A stretch of 64,000 nucleotides of DNA from Hyphomonadaceae bacterium (GTDB lineage Bacteria > Pseudomonadota > Alphaproteobacteria > Caulobacterales > Aquidulcibacteraceae): positions 288,501-352,500 of the forward strand of contig JAHBYF010000004.1 in the NCBI GenBank assembly GCA_019636095.1. Reading direction: 5' to 3'. The notes beneath the pieces were generated by a model. The model made no database searches and was not told where the DNA came from. It was given only the letters and a program-made list of their open reading frames with translations. Numbering within the stretch: the stretch's first letter is position 1; each line of letters starts with the position of its first letter. Shown piece by piece: positions 42,429 through 51,724 of the stretch. Both the position numbers and the translations under genes were made by a program.

Positions 42429-44081
42429 ATGACCACAACCACGCCTGAGGCCGAACGCGGCGATCCCGGCGCGATGATCGGATTGCTTGGCTTGGTCGTG
42501 GCTGCGCTTTGGGTTGCGGGCAGCCTCGCCGGCGCAGTGGTTCTTATCGGCCCGGATAAAATCGGCTCGTTGACGATTCCCGAGTACGGCGCTGTTGCAG
42601 CCGTTGCCGTCCTGCCGGCGATCATGTCCGTCTTCTCCGGCCTCGCCGCCCGCGACAGCGCCCGCGCCCGCCTGGAGGCGCGCCGCCTCGCCGACGCCAC
42701 CGACCGGCTCTTGAACCCAGAGCGCAGCGCCGAGAATGCCGCCCGCCAACTCGCCGAAAGCGTGCGCGGTGAGATCACCCAGCTCGATCAAGCGCTGCTG
42801 CAAACCTTGAAGCGCTTGCAAGAGGTCGAAGGCCAGATCGCCCGTCAAGCCAAAGCCGTCGATGACATGACCGACCAGGCCAAGGCCGGCGCAAATCAGA
42901 TGATCGTCGGCATGGAGCGCGAACGCGAAGAGCTGATGCGCATCTCCCGCGACCTCACCAGCCAAGCACAAACCATTGGCGACTCGATCGGCAAGCACAC
43001 GCACTCGATCTCCGAAGCCGCGCGCGTCGCCGAAGCTGAAGTCCGCGCCGCCGACCAAGCGCTCGACCACCGCCTTACCTCTTTCGGCGCCGCCGCAGCT
43101 CTTATCTCCGACCGCACCAACGGCCTTTCCAGCGCCGCTCAAGCCAGCGCCGATTCCGCGCTTCGCCTTGAGCAAGCTTTGTCCAACGCGCTCGACGTGC
43201 TCGCCAAGGCCACCAGCCTCACTGACGCAGCGCGCCAATCCGCCGAAGCTGCGAGCTACGCAGCCAACTCAACCGCTGGCGCCGTGCGCGACACCACCCA
43301 CCGCGCCATCGATGACGCCAAGCGCGCCGCCGAACTCATTCGCGGCGAGGCTGTCAATGTCGAACGCGAAGCCGCGGTCGCGCTTGAACGCCTGCGCGAC
43401 GCCGCCAACGCCGCCCGCGTTGCAGCGCGCGGCGCGCGCGACGCTGTCAGCGACGACGAAGCAGCGCCGGGCTACGACCGATCCTGGCGTGATGAAGCCG
43501 CCGATCCGCTCGAACTGCCGCCGGCGCGCAATCGCAACGATCCGCCTCCGCCGCTGTTCGGCGATGCACCCCCGGAACAGCCGCAACAGCGCCAACGCGC
43601 GCCCGCCGCTGACAAGCCGGTGCCCGGCGATTGGACCTGGCGCGATCTGCTCTCCAACGTCGATGGCCCTGAGTCCGGCGCAGCCCCGGCATCGCCGCGT
43701 CGCGAGCCCGCCGCCGATCCCGTCGCACACTTGCGCCGTCAAATCGCCGAGCCCCGCACCGTCACGCTGCCGATCGTTGAAACCATCGAACACGCAGGCC
43801 TGCGCCTCGATGAGGTTTTCTCCCCTTCCGCGCTTGAACGCATTGCTCAACGCGCGCGCTCCGGCACGCAATCACGCCGGCGCGCCGTCCGTGACGCCGC
43901 GCCTGAAGCCGCGCGCCGCATGAGCGACTTCCTCGCCGCCGACGCCAACGCCAACCAGGAAGCGATGCTCTTCCTGCGCAACGACGGCGCGCGCATCGCC
44001 GAACAAATCGGCCGCGGCCGCGCCCAAATGAACGCCGAAACCACGCGCGCGTTTCTGCTGATTGACGCTGCAGCGGGCTAG
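42429..44081 (+). CDS. TipN-like two-TM coiled-coil protein, paralogue 1
   Basis: A 550-residue protein. Two membrane segments (about 15-40 and 55-72) are followed by a long Ala/Glu/Arg-rich coiled coil (about 75-340), a Pro-rich linker, and a conserved C-terminal domain of about 100 residues that starts AGLRLDEVFSPSALERIAQR and ends RAFLLIDAAAG. The same architecture and C-terminal domain occur in the protein at 52151-53971. The design recalls the Caulobacter polarity factor TipN (two N-terminal helices, large coiled coil), but the similarity may be only architectural. Confidence 0.65.
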   Translation: MTTTTPEAERGDPGAMIGLLGLVVAALWVAGSLAGAVVLIGPDKIGSLTIPEYGAVAAVAVLPAIMSVFSGLAARDSARARLEARRLADATDRLLNPERSAENAARQLAESVRGEITQLDQALLQTLKRLQEVEGQIARQAKAVDDMTDQAKAGANQMIVGMEREREELMRISRDLTSQAQTIGDSIGKHTHSISEAARVAEAEVRAADQALDHRLTSFGAAAALISDRTNGLSSAAQASADSALRLEQALSNALDVLAKATSLTDAARQSAEAASYAANSTAGAVRDTTHRAIDDAKRAAELIRGEAVNVEREAAVALERLRDAANAARVAARGARDAVSDDEAAPGYDRSWRDEAADPLELPPARNRNDPPPPLFGDAPPEQPQQRQRAPAADKPVPGDWTWRDLLSNVDGPESGAAPASPRREPAADPVAHLRRQIAEPRTVTLPIVETIEHAGLRLDEVFSPSALERIAQRARSGTQSRRRAVRDAAPEAARRMSDFLAADANANQEAMLFLRNDGARIAEQIGRGRAQMNAETTRAFLLIDAAAG

Positions 44082-44094
44082 GTAACTACGAACC

Positions 44095-44388
44095 ATGAAT
44101 GCGCTCTCTAGCAAGCTCATTCGCGACGGACTGGCATACAGCGCAATTCTTGCAGGCGTCGCTATTACGCCGGGCATACTGGGGGTGGACGATCTCCCCT
44201 GCCGCGCGGTCGACTGGAGCATTGTTGCACTTCTTGCGGTCTGCGGCGGTTTCGCACTTTCGACTCTGATCTGGTTCGCGGATCGCCGGATCCCTCAGCG
44301 ACGACGCCAACAACTCAGAAAGATGACTGTCTGGCTCATTTTATCAGGGACGCTTTTCCTGGTGTTCTACGTGATGTGGGGCGGTTAG
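44095..44388 (+). CDS. small two-segment membrane protein
   Basis: A 97-residue protein with two hydrophobic segments (about 42-60 and 76-95) flanked by arginines (DRRIPQRRRQQ) and a polar N-terminus. No family recognised. It starts 13 bases after the TipN-like gene and may be co-transcribed with it. Confidence 0.55.
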   Translation: MNALSSKLIRDGLAYSAILAGVAITPGILGVDDLPCRAVDWSIVALLAVCGGFALSTLIWFADRRIPQRRRQQLRKMTVWLILSGTLFLVFYVMWGG

Positions 44389-44398
44389 GTTCTCTGAA

Positions 44399-45181
44399 CT
44401 AACGCGGCACAACACCCAGAATATTCGGCAGCGGCCAAGCTTGCGCGTTATCGTCGTTCTCGTTGAAGCCAGTCTCGTAGCTGCCATAGCGCTCGATCAC
44501 TTCGCCGCCCGCGGCGCGCGCCACCAAAGTCGCCTCCGGCCCGCCTTCCATATACATCGCGCGCGCGATCCCAAGCGGCAGTGCGCGTACGGCATCGGCT
44601 AAGTCATGTACGCTCAGCGGCGAACGCGCGTGCAGAAACAAGATCTTCCCATCCCCATCCTGCGCCACACACGCCGTCGACCACATGCGCGGCTGCTGGC
44701 TCCAGACATTGCGGCCCTGGCAGGAGATCATCCGGATCGATTGTAGCGCATTCTCATGGGCGCTCGCGTCGAAGGTATCGCAAGCGGTATCGAGCAGACG
44801 CGCTTCATCCGCGCCAAACACAAAGACGCTACGATCCGCGCTCATCGCCGGCTGGATCACGCGCCCCTCAACCTTCGCAAACCCCACTGGCAACCTGTTT
44901 GCGCGAAACATCCCGGCATTGGTCGCGGCGACGAGCCCGTGCTCATTTGCCCATTGCCGCGCCGTCTGCGGCGCCCTGCCCAGCGCGCCCGCGAGCAACA
45001 ACACGAAACGATTGAACGCCGGATCGATCCGCACGACATCCAAACGCCGGTCGCCGATGGTGGACTCAATCGGCGCCGTCGCGTGCTCGAGCCCTAGCCC
45101 CAGCGTCCGCCACGCCACGTCCGCGTACGCAGGCGCGGCAAACCCAACTCCCGCCGCAAGGACGGCGCGACGCGTAATCAT
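44399..45181 (-). CDS. phosphodiester glycosidase-like (NAGPA domain) exported protein
   Basis: A 260-residue protein with Tat-like leader MITRRAVLAAGVGFAAPAYA. The body has the NAGPA-type pattern: LVAATNAGMFRANRLPVGFA near 88-107, a mid FLHARSPLSVHDLADAVRAL, and MYMEGGPEATLVARA near the end. This family includes enzymes that remove GlcNAc from phosphodiesters and YigE-like bacterial proteins. ATG 45181 gives the natural leader; a 76-residue upstream extension lacks one. Confidence 0.8.
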   Translation of the reverse strand: MITRRAVLAAGVGFAAPAYADVAWRTLGLGLEHATAPIESTIGDRRLDVVRIDPAFNRFVLLLAGALGRAPQTARQWANEHGLVAATNAGMFRANRLPVGFAKVEGRVIQPAMSADRSVFVFGADEARLLDTACDTFDASAHENALQSIRMISCQGRNVWSQQPRMWSTACVAQDGDGKILFLHARSPLSVHDLADAVRALPLGIARAMYMEGGPEATLVARAAGGEVIERYGSYETGFNENDDNAQAWPLPNILGVVPR

Positions 45182-45256
45182 CGCTGCACTCCGCGCGCCC
45201 AATGCGGCGCCATTTTGGCGCTTCGCTCCGTCCGCTCGGCGGCGTAAGCTCCCGGC

Positions 45257-45640
45257 ATGAAGCGCATCTGGACGATCATCGGCGTCGCCGACGTGCCCAA
45301 GAGCTGCACTTGGTATCAAAGCCTCTTCGGCCATCCGCACGTTGCGCCGCATCACGACTATTTCGGCCAGATCACCGACACTGACGGCGAAGTGCTGCTT
45401 TGCCTTCATTCATGGGGCGAACACGATCACCCAACACTCACCAGCCCCACCCACGCCACGCCCGGCAACGGCCTCATCCTCTTCTTTCGCGTCGATGATT
45501 TCGAAGCCGCCCTCACCCGCGCACGCGAGCTTGTCTCCGCACTCGAAGAAGAGCCCAGCATCAATCCCGCCACCGGCACGCGCGAATTCGCCCTCCGCGA
45601 CCCCGACGGCTATGCCGTCATGATCAGCGCGCTCGACTGA
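45257..45640 (+). CDS. VOC-family (glyoxalase/bleomycin-resistance fold) protein
   Basis: A 127-residue VOC protein. It opens with IIGVADVPKSCTWYQSLFGHP, has LILFFRVDDFEAALTRARELV in the middle and ends FALRDPDGYAVMISAL, the paired beta-alpha-beta signature of the fold. Substrate unknown. It is divergent from the NAGPA-type gene, with 75 bases between them. Confidence 0.85.
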   Translation: MKRIWTIIGVADVPKSCTWYQSLFGHPHVAPHHDYFGQITDTDGEVLLCLHSWGEHDHPTLTSPTHATPGNGLILFFRVDDFEAALTRARELVSALEEEPSINPATGTREFALRDPDGYAVMISALD

Positions 45641-45719
45641 CACATCCTGTCAAAGGCCGACAAAGCTAGAGGCAGCGCTCGTGGCATGGTGCAGATCGCT
45701 CTTGAGGGAGAGCCCGCCC

Positions 45720-46640
45720 ATGAAGCATCTCACAATCGCGTTCGCAGCAGCCGCTCTACTCGCTGCCCCCATCGCCGTTGCTCACGAAGCGCCTGAATCC
45801 ATCGAGCTTCCGGTTGGCGACGGTCACGTCACAGATCATCCCGCGACCGGCAATGTCTATTCTTGCCAGACCGCATTCCGCGGCGGCGGCGCCATGCATG
45901 TCGGCGAATGGTTTCACGGTGACACCTGGAATCCAGCCGAGAAACCCCACGTCGAAGGCCGCGTGATGTGGCCAAATGCAGAGTTTGAACTATCGCAGCG
46001 CGGCGACGTCCTTGGCGTCTCAGGCAACAGCTTGCCCGTCGAGCAACCCACCGGAACATTTCCGATTTCGCCCAACGATCCCGTCTTCCGCTACGACCGC
46101 AATCCCAATCCGATGGAAGAAGTCACCCTCGCCTTCGAAATTCCCGCAGCGCCCGTACGCGCAGCTTCGCCGTCGTGCTTGCCGATGGGAATGATCGGCT
46201 TCACGCTGACGGGCGTCGCCATCTACAACGCGCTCGACGCCGCCGGCCGCGACGCCGCCGCACACGAGGTTCAAGACTTGTGCGACGGTCACCCGCAGGG
46301 GCGCGGTCAATATCACTATCATAGCGCATCGCCGTGCCTGCCCGGCGCCGGCGACAACGCCGTCGTTGGCTGGGCGCTCGACGGCTACCCAATCCTCGGC
46401 ATGCGAGACGCGAGCGGCGCGCTCATCGTCAACGCAGATCTCGATGCCTGCCATGGCCGCGCAGAGGCCATCGACGTCGGCGGCCGCCACTATGATTACG
46501 CCTACCGGCTGACGCGCGAATATCCCTACACGCTCGGTTGCTTCACCGGCCAAGTTCTGGACTCCACACGCCGCGATATCCACCAGGGCATGGGTCCGCC
46601 GCGCGACCGCGGACCGTTTGGCCGGCCGCCGCTGCGCTAG
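45720..46640 (+). CDS. YHYH-domain exported protein
   Basis: A 306-residue protein with signal peptide MKHLTIAFAAAALLAAPIAV. The YHYH motif stands in HPQGRGQYHYHSASPCLPG at about residue 200, followed by VVGWALDGYPILGM and YAYRLTREYPYTLGCFTG, all characteristic of YHYH proteins, which are common in marine bacteria and of unknown function. GAGGGAG precedes the ATG. Confidence 0.88.
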   Translation: MKHLTIAFAAAALLAAPIAVAHEAPESIELPVGDGHVTDHPATGNVYSCQTAFRGGGAMHVGEWFHGDTWNPAEKPHVEGRVMWPNAEFELSQRGDVLGVSGNSLPVEQPTGTFPISPNDPVFRYDRNPNPMEEVTLAFEIPAAPVRAASPSCLPMGMIGFTLTGVAIYNALDAAGRDAAAHEVQDLCDGHPQGRGQYHYHSASPCLPGAGDNAVVGWALDGYPILGMRDASGALIVNADLDACHGRAEAIDVGGRHYDYAYRLTREYPYTLGCFTGQVLDSTRRDIHQGMGPPRDRGPFGRPPLR

Positions 46641-46647
46641 CGCAGAG

Positions 46648-47427
46648 CTATCGTGTGGTCACCGCGCGCGGCACGCGTTGCACGTCGTCGGCGACTCGCG
46701 TGAAGCGCACAGTGATCACGTAGGAAGCGTCATCGGTATCGCCACGTTGACAAATGATGGCGTTATCTTCGCTCCGCGCGCAGCCATCGCCGATCGAGAG
46801 CCGGCGTTCGAAGGTGTCGCCCTCATGCGGCATCGCGGCCAAAAGTTGCGCTTCGCTCATATGCACGACGTAGACGCCGAGATCGTTGCTTGAACTCAGG
46901 TGCAAATCGCAGCGATCGCCTAACATATCTGTGCCGGAGTAGAGACACGTCCCGCTCGGAAAAATTTCGACATCGCTCTCACGCAAGCCGATGGTGAAAT
47001 TGATCGGACCCGCAGCGCCTTCCGGATGGCACGCCCAATGTCCATTGCGGTCGCCGTCTGGATCGTAGGCCGGATAGATGCACCGCTCATACGCGGGAAA
47101 CGTCCGCGTCTCGTGCGTATCGACGTCGCCGAATTCATGGCTGGCGAGCATATAGTTCGCCGTGAACACGTTCGAGATGATCTCGTCCGAACCCCAATCG
47201 GTGTCTCCGCTTTCGTCGTCAGCGTAGAAACTGATTTGCTCGACCATATAGCGCGGCGTACGCACCTCATCGGTGGTCGAGGCCGCATCGCGCCCAGGAT
47301 GTGGCCGTCTGTGCGGCGCTTGCGCGGCCGGCGCATTGCGCACATCGCGGTTGAAATCATCGGCATCGGCGCTGATGGCGCAGCCAAGAAACGCAAGAGC
47401 TAGAACAGCAACCCGAGAAACACGCAT
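46648..47427 (-). CDS. exported hypothetical protein
   Basis: A 259-residue protein with signal peptide MRVSRVAVLALAFLGCAISA. The mature part is acidic and rich in Asp (ADDESGDTDWGSDEI), with cysteines in pairs that could form disulphides. No family recognised. GGAGG lies just before the ATG at 47427. It converges on the YHYH gene with an 8-base gap. Confidence 0.7.
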   Translation of the reverse strand: MRVSRVAVLALAFLGCAISADADDFNRDVRNAPAAQAPHRRPHPGRDAASTTDEVRTPRYMVEQISFYADDESGDTDWGSDEIISNVFTANYMLASHEFGDVDTHETRTFPAYERCIYPAYDPDGDRNGHWACHPEGAAGPINFTIGLRESDVEIFPSGTCLYSGTDMLGDRCDLHLSSSNDLGVYVVHMSEAQLLAAMPHEGDTFERRLSIGDGCARSEDNAIICQRGDTDDASYVITVRFTRVADDVQRVPRAVTTR

Positions 47428-47611
47428 GTGAGCCTCCTTCGGCATGAAGAAGATCGTGGCTCACCTCCCCGGCCGCGGTGACGCCGGTCACGATGGTGTA
47501 CTTTGAACCGTAATGATTAAGATGTCGGCCCCGGCCTCGCGGGGTTCTGAGCAGCGCGCAGCCGTTCGCACATCAAGAATCAGAAGCAAGAAATGGGCGG
47601 GGGTTCCGAGC

Positions 47612-47773
47612 CTAGTTGCGCTTCGGCTTGCTGCGGCTCTTGTAGTGCAACTTCAACTTGAAGCCCTCGCCGCTGAATGCAACGCGCACGTCACGCTTGG
47701 TGTCGTTGCGTAGCTCAGCCAACTTCAAGAGAAAGCGCACCATGAGAGCGAGCAAGCCGATCAAGTCCGGCAT
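47612..47773 (-). CDS. 53-residue basic small protein
   Basis: A short minus-strand frame with ATG at 47773 and TAG at 47612-47614. It has an N-terminal hydrophobic helix (MPDLIGLLALMVRFLLKLAE) and a basic C-terminus (KLKLHYKSRSKPKRN). The ribosome site is weak. It starts 24 bases beyond a strong minus-strand terminator, so it would need its own promoter. Coding evidence is moderate. The 184-base stretch to its left (47428-47611) shows nothing I can name. Confidence 0.4.
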   Translation of the reverse strand: MPDLIGLLALMVRFLLKLAELRNDTKRDVRVAFSGEGFKLKLHYKSRSKPKRN

Positions 47774-47796
47774 GTTCGGTGTTTTCTCACGACAAC

Positions 47797-47820
47797 AAAA
47801 AAGCCGCCTCGCGGCGGCTC
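47797..47820 (-). terminator. strong intrinsic terminator
   Basis: On the minus strand GAGCCGCC, loop GCGA, GGCGGC is followed directly by TTTTTT. A perfect GC stem with a T-run is the classical rho-independent form. It ends whatever is transcribed leftward from 47820-47990, either the 3' end of the VOC message or a separate RNA. Confidence 0.85.
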
Positions 47821-47965
47821 GAAGGTCTGGCGAACGTCTGCCGACCTCAGCTTTCCTACCCCTGAAATGCGTTCAAGTGCAAATCAGGGGTGCTGTCGCA
47901 AAAGCGGCAGCTACCCGTTCTTACCTCATTCGGTGCCAACTACCACCCCTAGAGTCTGTCGTCGT
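47797..47965 (-). ncRNA. candidate structured small RNA
   Basis: Between the VOC gene stop (47990) and the terminator lies about 170 bases without a reading frame but with several stems: GCTGTCGC/GCGGCAGC (47892-47911), CCCCTGA/TCAGGGG (47859-47865 with 47884-47890) and GGTC-GGC/GCC-GACC (47824-47846). Stacked hairpins ending in an intrinsic terminator suggest a small RNA. I could not match it to tmRNA, 6S RNA, SRP RNA or RNase P RNA. It may simply be a long 3' untranslated region. Confidence 0.35.
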
Positions 47966-47989
47966 GACGCCGGTCGCGCGCCACGCCGC

Positions 47990-48328
47990 TCAAGGGCGGC
48001 TGGAAATCTGGAATGGATTTCCGTCCGGGTCCGCGCCGTTGCACATATCGAACGTCTTGGCCGAGACGACCTTCCCCATTTTGGCGCCGCGCTTCACCAG
48101 CGCGGTTCGGGCCGCCGCTACGTCTTTTGCATGAAAGACAATCTTCGGCGGCCGTTTTCCCGGCTTGCCCCCTTCCGCATGCAGCGCGAGATGACACCCG
48201 CCAGCATCGAAATCGACCCACCCCTCTTCGCGTCCGGCTACCTTCAAGCCAAGCACGTCGCGATAGAACGCCTCCATGGCGTCCATCTTCGAGGTAAACA
48301 GGATAATCCGGCGAAATTTCAGGTCCAC
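47990..48328 (-). CDS. VOC-family protein (GTG start)
   Basis: A 112-residue VOC-fold protein. It opens with IILFTSKMDAMEAFYRDVLG, then DFDAGGCHLALHAEG and ends FDMCNGADPDGNPFQIS, with the family's terminal D-P-D-G-N. The start is taken as GTG at 48328, with GGAGG 6 bases upstream; the ATG at 48394 would add 22 residues unlike the family. The gene lies 66 bases after the cyclase-TPR gene. Confidence 0.82.
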   Translation of the reverse strand: MDLKFRRIILFTSKMDAMEAFYRDVLGLKVAGREEGWVDFDAGGCHLALHAEGGKPGKRPPKIVFHAKDVAAARTALVKRGAKMGKVVSAKTFDMCNGADPDGNPFQISSRP

Positions 48329-48394
48329 AAGCGCCTCCAAGCAGCGATCCGCCGATGAAGACGCATCGCATTTTTTTCGGCAAGAGCCTTTCAC

Positions 48395-50272
48395 CTAGTC
48401 TGATCGAGGCTCGCCGCCCGGCAATTGAGCCCGCAGCGCCGCACGGAACGCCTTGAAGCGTGGGTGATCGCGGATGGGATCGAGGCTGTTGTCCAAATCC
48501 ATCCAGTTCACCCAGCCGAAATTGATCTTGCCGACCATTGGCTCAAGCAAATCAATTGCGGTTTCAACGTCAGCACCGCCCAATTTTGCTAGTCCGCAGG
48601 CAGCGTTGTAGCGCAAACGCATATTGTCGGGGTCGAACAGATCGACGCGCTTGGCGACTTCGCGCGCGCGTTCGCGTTGACCGAGATCGCAAAGCGCGCT
48701 GATCAGGAACCCCAGCGCGCCACTATGATCCGGCTCGACGCGCAGGAGCTTCTCGCAACGCACCAAACTGCGCTGCGCCGACGCTTGTAGGCGTTCCTCA
48801 TCGCGGATGGCCTCATAGGCCTGCGCCACCATTCCTGCGGGCCGGTACGCATCATCATCGAGCGAACACGCGATTTCGAAGTGACGAATACAGTCGTGCC
48901 ACTGCTCAAGGCCGATATAGATGTAACCGGCGAGAACGTGGGCGTCGTAGCAGGATGGGTCGAGCGCCAGCGCTTTATCAATTAGCGCCTTCCCTTCCAG
49001 GAAATTCTGCCCCGTGCGAATCTTCACCTCGGCCACGGCGACGTGACCCTCGGCGATCTCGGAATCGATGGAAACAGCGCGCGCCGCCGCGGCCTCGGCT
49101 TCTTCGAATGTATAGCCGGGCACGCTGCGTTGCAGCATTTCGCTGAGCGTCATCGCCATCAACGCCCAGCCGCGCGCGAAGCCGGGATCCAGCTCCACCA
49201 CCTTGCGGCAGATCCGCACGATGATCGGCTTCATGCGTTCACTGCCAGTGCGGTCGAACTGACGGGCCAGGAGAAAAAGCTCGTAGGCTTCAGCGTTCTT
49301 CGTATCGCGACGCTCAATCGCCTGCTTCTCTTCCGGCAAGAGCTTCAACTTGAGCGCTTTGACGACAGCTTCAGAAATCTCGTCCTGCAGCGCGAAAATA
49401 TCGTTGAAATCGCGATCCCAGCGCTCTGCCCAGACATGACCGCCGCCGGCGTCGATCAACTGCGCAGTGATGCGAACGCGCCCGCCGGCTTTGCGCACAC
49501 TCCCCTCAAGCACATGCGTGACGTTCAGTTGGCGCGCCGCTTGCGGAATGTTGACCGGCTTTCCTTTGAAGGTGAACGCCGTGTTGCGCGCGGCGACCCA
49601 CAACGCCGAAACCTTCGACAAGTCGGTGATGATGTCTTCGGTGATGCCGTCGGAAAAGAATTCCTGCTCCTGATCGCCGCTCATATTGGCGAACGGCAGC
49701 ACACAGATGCTGATGGCCGGGCGTTTCTCCGCCGCCTGCTGCTGGGCCGGCGCCGCTGCCGAGGCGCGCGCGGCAAATACATGGACCGGCGCGTCGATAT
49801 TCTTCACCGTGTGCAGGCCGAGATCTTCAAATGTGGCGTCCAGCTTGCCGCTGACCTGATCGCTCACGCTCCGCGATACGGCGACGCCGCCTACGGACGC
49901 CAAGCCTTGCAGGCGCGCGGCAATGTTGACCCCATCGCCGTAAATGTCCTCGCCGTCGACAATGACATCGCCCAGATTGATACCGATGCGATAGCGCAAC
50001 CGCTCGGCGTCAGAACGATGCGCTTCGGCGGTACCCATCGCCGCCTGAATATCGAGCGCGCAGGTGACGGCCGCCGCCGCGCTGGGAAATTCCACCAGCA
50101 CGCCGTCGCCCATGATTTTGAAGATGCGCCCGCCGTGCGCCGCCACCCGCGGATCGAACAGGGATTTGCGGTTCTCCTTCAGCCGCGCAAGCGTCCCCGC
50201 CTCATCGCGTTCCATGAGGCCGCTATAGCCGACAATGTCAGCAGAGAGGATGACGGTGAGCTTACGTTGCAT
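48395..50272 (-). CDS. class III adenylate/guanylate cyclase with TPR tail
   Basis: A 625-residue protein. Residues 1-175 form a class III cyclase domain: VILSADIVGYSGLM with metal-binding D12, FKIMGDGVLVEF with D57, and a GINLGDVIVDGEDIYGDGVNIAARL segment. A TolB-like middle (ISICVLPFANMSGDQEQEFF; EGSVRKAGGRVRITAQLID) follows, then TPR helices from about residue 350 to the end. This layout is common in alphaproteobacteria, where many such proteins regulate stress responses. ATG at 50272; a longer frame upstream has no ribosome site. Confidence 0.88.
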   Translation of the reverse strand: MQRKLTVILSADIVGYSGLMERDEAGTLARLKENRKSLFDPRVAAHGGRIFKIMGDGVLVEFPSAAAAVTCALDIQAAMGTAEAHRSDAERLRYRIGINLGDVIVDGEDIYGDGVNIAARLQGLASVGGVAVSRSVSDQVSGKLDATFEDLGLHTVKNIDAPVHVFAARASAAAPAQQQAAEKRPAISICVLPFANMSGDQEQEFFSDGITEDIITDLSKVSALWVAARNTAFTFKGKPVNIPQAARQLNVTHVLEGSVRKAGGRVRITAQLIDAGGGHVWAERWDRDFNDIFALQDEISEAVVKALKLKLLPEEKQAIERRDTKNAEAYELFLLARQFDRTGSERMKPIIVRICRKVVELDPGFARGWALMAMTLSEMLQRSVPGYTFEEAEAAAARAVSIDSEIAEGHVAVAEVKIRTGQNFLEGKALIDKALALDPSCYDAHVLAGYIYIGLEQWHDCIRHFEIACSLDDDAYRPAGMVAQAYEAIRDEERLQASAQRSLVRCEKLLRVEPDHSGALGFLISALCDLGQRERAREVAKRVDLFDPDNMRLRYNAACGLAKLGGADVETAIDLLEPMVGKINFGWVNWMDLDNSLDPIRDHPRFKAFRAALRAQLPGGEPRSD

Positions 50273-50418
50273 GCGCTTCGGACCAACCTTAGCGGCTACC
50301 GCACTCGCCGTCAGCGACTGTTTCCAGCCAACCGCCCGGTCCGCCCCTCGCTCAGCCCGCCTCAGTGGCGGGTGTTGGCCCATTGCCGCCGTTGGCCGCG
50401 CGCCAGCCAGCCTTTGCG

Positions 50419-51153
50419 CTAATCAAGGGATGACAGAATCCTCGCCAACTCTTTCGGAGCGTCGATCATGATGTCGTGCCCCGCTGCAACCTCGTAAGTC
50501 TTCCAGCCTTTGCGTGCCTTTGCATTTTGATACTGTTCGGTCAGCGGCCTGAAGTCGAACTTTGTAGCGTAGATGTAGGTATGGCCTACGATACGGTCTG
50601 CGTTGCCCGCGAGCACTATCTTCTCCTCTAGTGAAGGAAACGGGTGCGCAGTGAGCCGGCGGGTCACCATCGCCTGATCTGCCTTATTGACCTTGAAATA
50701 CCAGGCCGGCGGCGGCGGCGTTAGCTTATAGCCGCCGCCCAATATGCGCACCGCCAGTCGAAGCATGGGCCGCTGCCAGCGAGGAAACACATAGTCGTTC
50801 ATGCACTTCCCTGTTTCAGGCACGACAGAGTCGATGAAGACGAGGTTCCTGATGCGCTCTGGAATCTTGTCCGCCACGCCGGTGATGACCATGCCGCCAT
50901 AGGAATGGCCGCACAGGTAGAGGTTCTCCAGCTGCTCGCTTCCAATCAGGCTGAGAATATCGTTGATGTGCGTGGTCAAGTTGGTCCGCGGGGACATTTC
51001 TTTCACCCGCTCCCCGCAACCCTCCAGTGTTGGCGTGAGCACGCGATGGCCTTGCGACCGCAGGATCGCAGCCACGCGTTCATAGCACCAGCCGCCATGG
51101 CTCGCGCCGTGAACAAGGACGAACGTCTTGGCGCCTTGAGATGGAACGGTCAT
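50419..51153 (-). CDS. alpha/beta hydrolase
   Basis: A 244-residue alpha/beta-hydrolase. Oxyanion segment VLVHGASHGGWCYE at 12-25, nucleophile elbow CGHSYGG with the serine near residue 82, and the catalytic His in AAGHDIMIDAP near the end. The HGASHGGWCY pattern is that of the methyl-salicylate esterase/hydroxynitrile-lyase-like group. Substrate unknown. Confidence 0.88.
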   Translation of the reverse strand: MTVPSQGAKTFVLVHGASHGGWCYERVAAILRSQGHRVLTPTLEGCGERVKEMSPRTNLTTHINDILSLIGSEQLENLYLCGHSYGGMVITGVADKIPERIRNLVFIDSVVPETGKCMNDYVFPRWQRPMLRLAVRILGGGYKLTPPPPAWYFKVNKADQAMVTRRLTAHPFPSLEEKIVLAGNADRIVGHTYIYATKFDFRPLTEQYQNAKARKGWKTYEVAAGHDIMIDAPKELARILSSLD

Positions 51154-51382
51154 TTGAATCTCCGGAACAGCGGAGAAGCTCGCCGATCCATTCGGTCAAG
51201 GGTTGCTCCTATCGACCTCCAGCTCAAGGAGTATCGCTTCGCGTTTGGTTTCTCAAACGGCCCACTTCGGCGAAAACGCGCCCCTCAATCCTCCGCATTC
51301 GCGCCCTTAGCCCACTGACTCCAAACGCCGCGCGCCAAAATCAATCCTACAGCCCAGCGCCACCCTCATACTGGCGGCGCAG

Positions 51383-51724
51383 ATGAAGCTCCTGTTCGCA
51401 GAGATAGCTGCGCTAGCGCCGCCGGCGGCCGCGCGCGACCCCCGCGTCGTGACGATCCCGCTTCGCCCCGGCCTGGTGATCGTTAACCCGTCACGCAAAC
51501 GGGCGGCGCCCAAGCCGGCGCCGCTCGATCTCGCGCAACCGGAAACCTGGCGCGCCTCCTTCGCACTGGCGATCCCGCGCGACACGCGCCTCGTGCCTGA
51601 TTGCCATGCGCCACGCATTCGCGCGCTCTGGGCCCAAGCGCGCGGCCAGCAGAACCGCAGCGCGCCTTATCGTACGAACGCAGATCGGCATCGTTTCGCA
51701 TTGCCCGCCGCTTCGAAGCGTTAA
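51383..51724 (+). CDS. hypothetical protein, doubtful
   Basis: A 113-residue frame with GGCGG just before the ATG. It is rich in Ala, Arg and Pro with no domain recognised and a moderately hydrophobic start (MKLLFAEIAALAPPAAA). Competing frames on the other strand in the same stretch are no better. It may be a real small gene or chance open reading in GC-rich DNA. Confidence 0.35.
   Translation: MKLLFAEIAALAPPAAARDPRVVTIPLRPGLVIVNPSRKRAAPKPAPLDLAQPETWRASFALAIPRDTRLVPDCHAPRIRALWAQARGQQNRSAPYRTNADRHRFALPAASKR

Noticed and set aside
42333..43238. 301-residue open frame on the minus strand
   Set aside because: It is opposite the TipN-like gene, which has a sensible membrane and coiled-coil composition and a paralogue. 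The minus frame is a shadow in GC-rich DNA.
47797..47990. tmRNA, 6S RNA or SRP RNA
   Set aside because: No tag-peptide codons, no tRNA-like arms, no long 6S-type duplex and no SRP GGAA tetraloop motif could be found.
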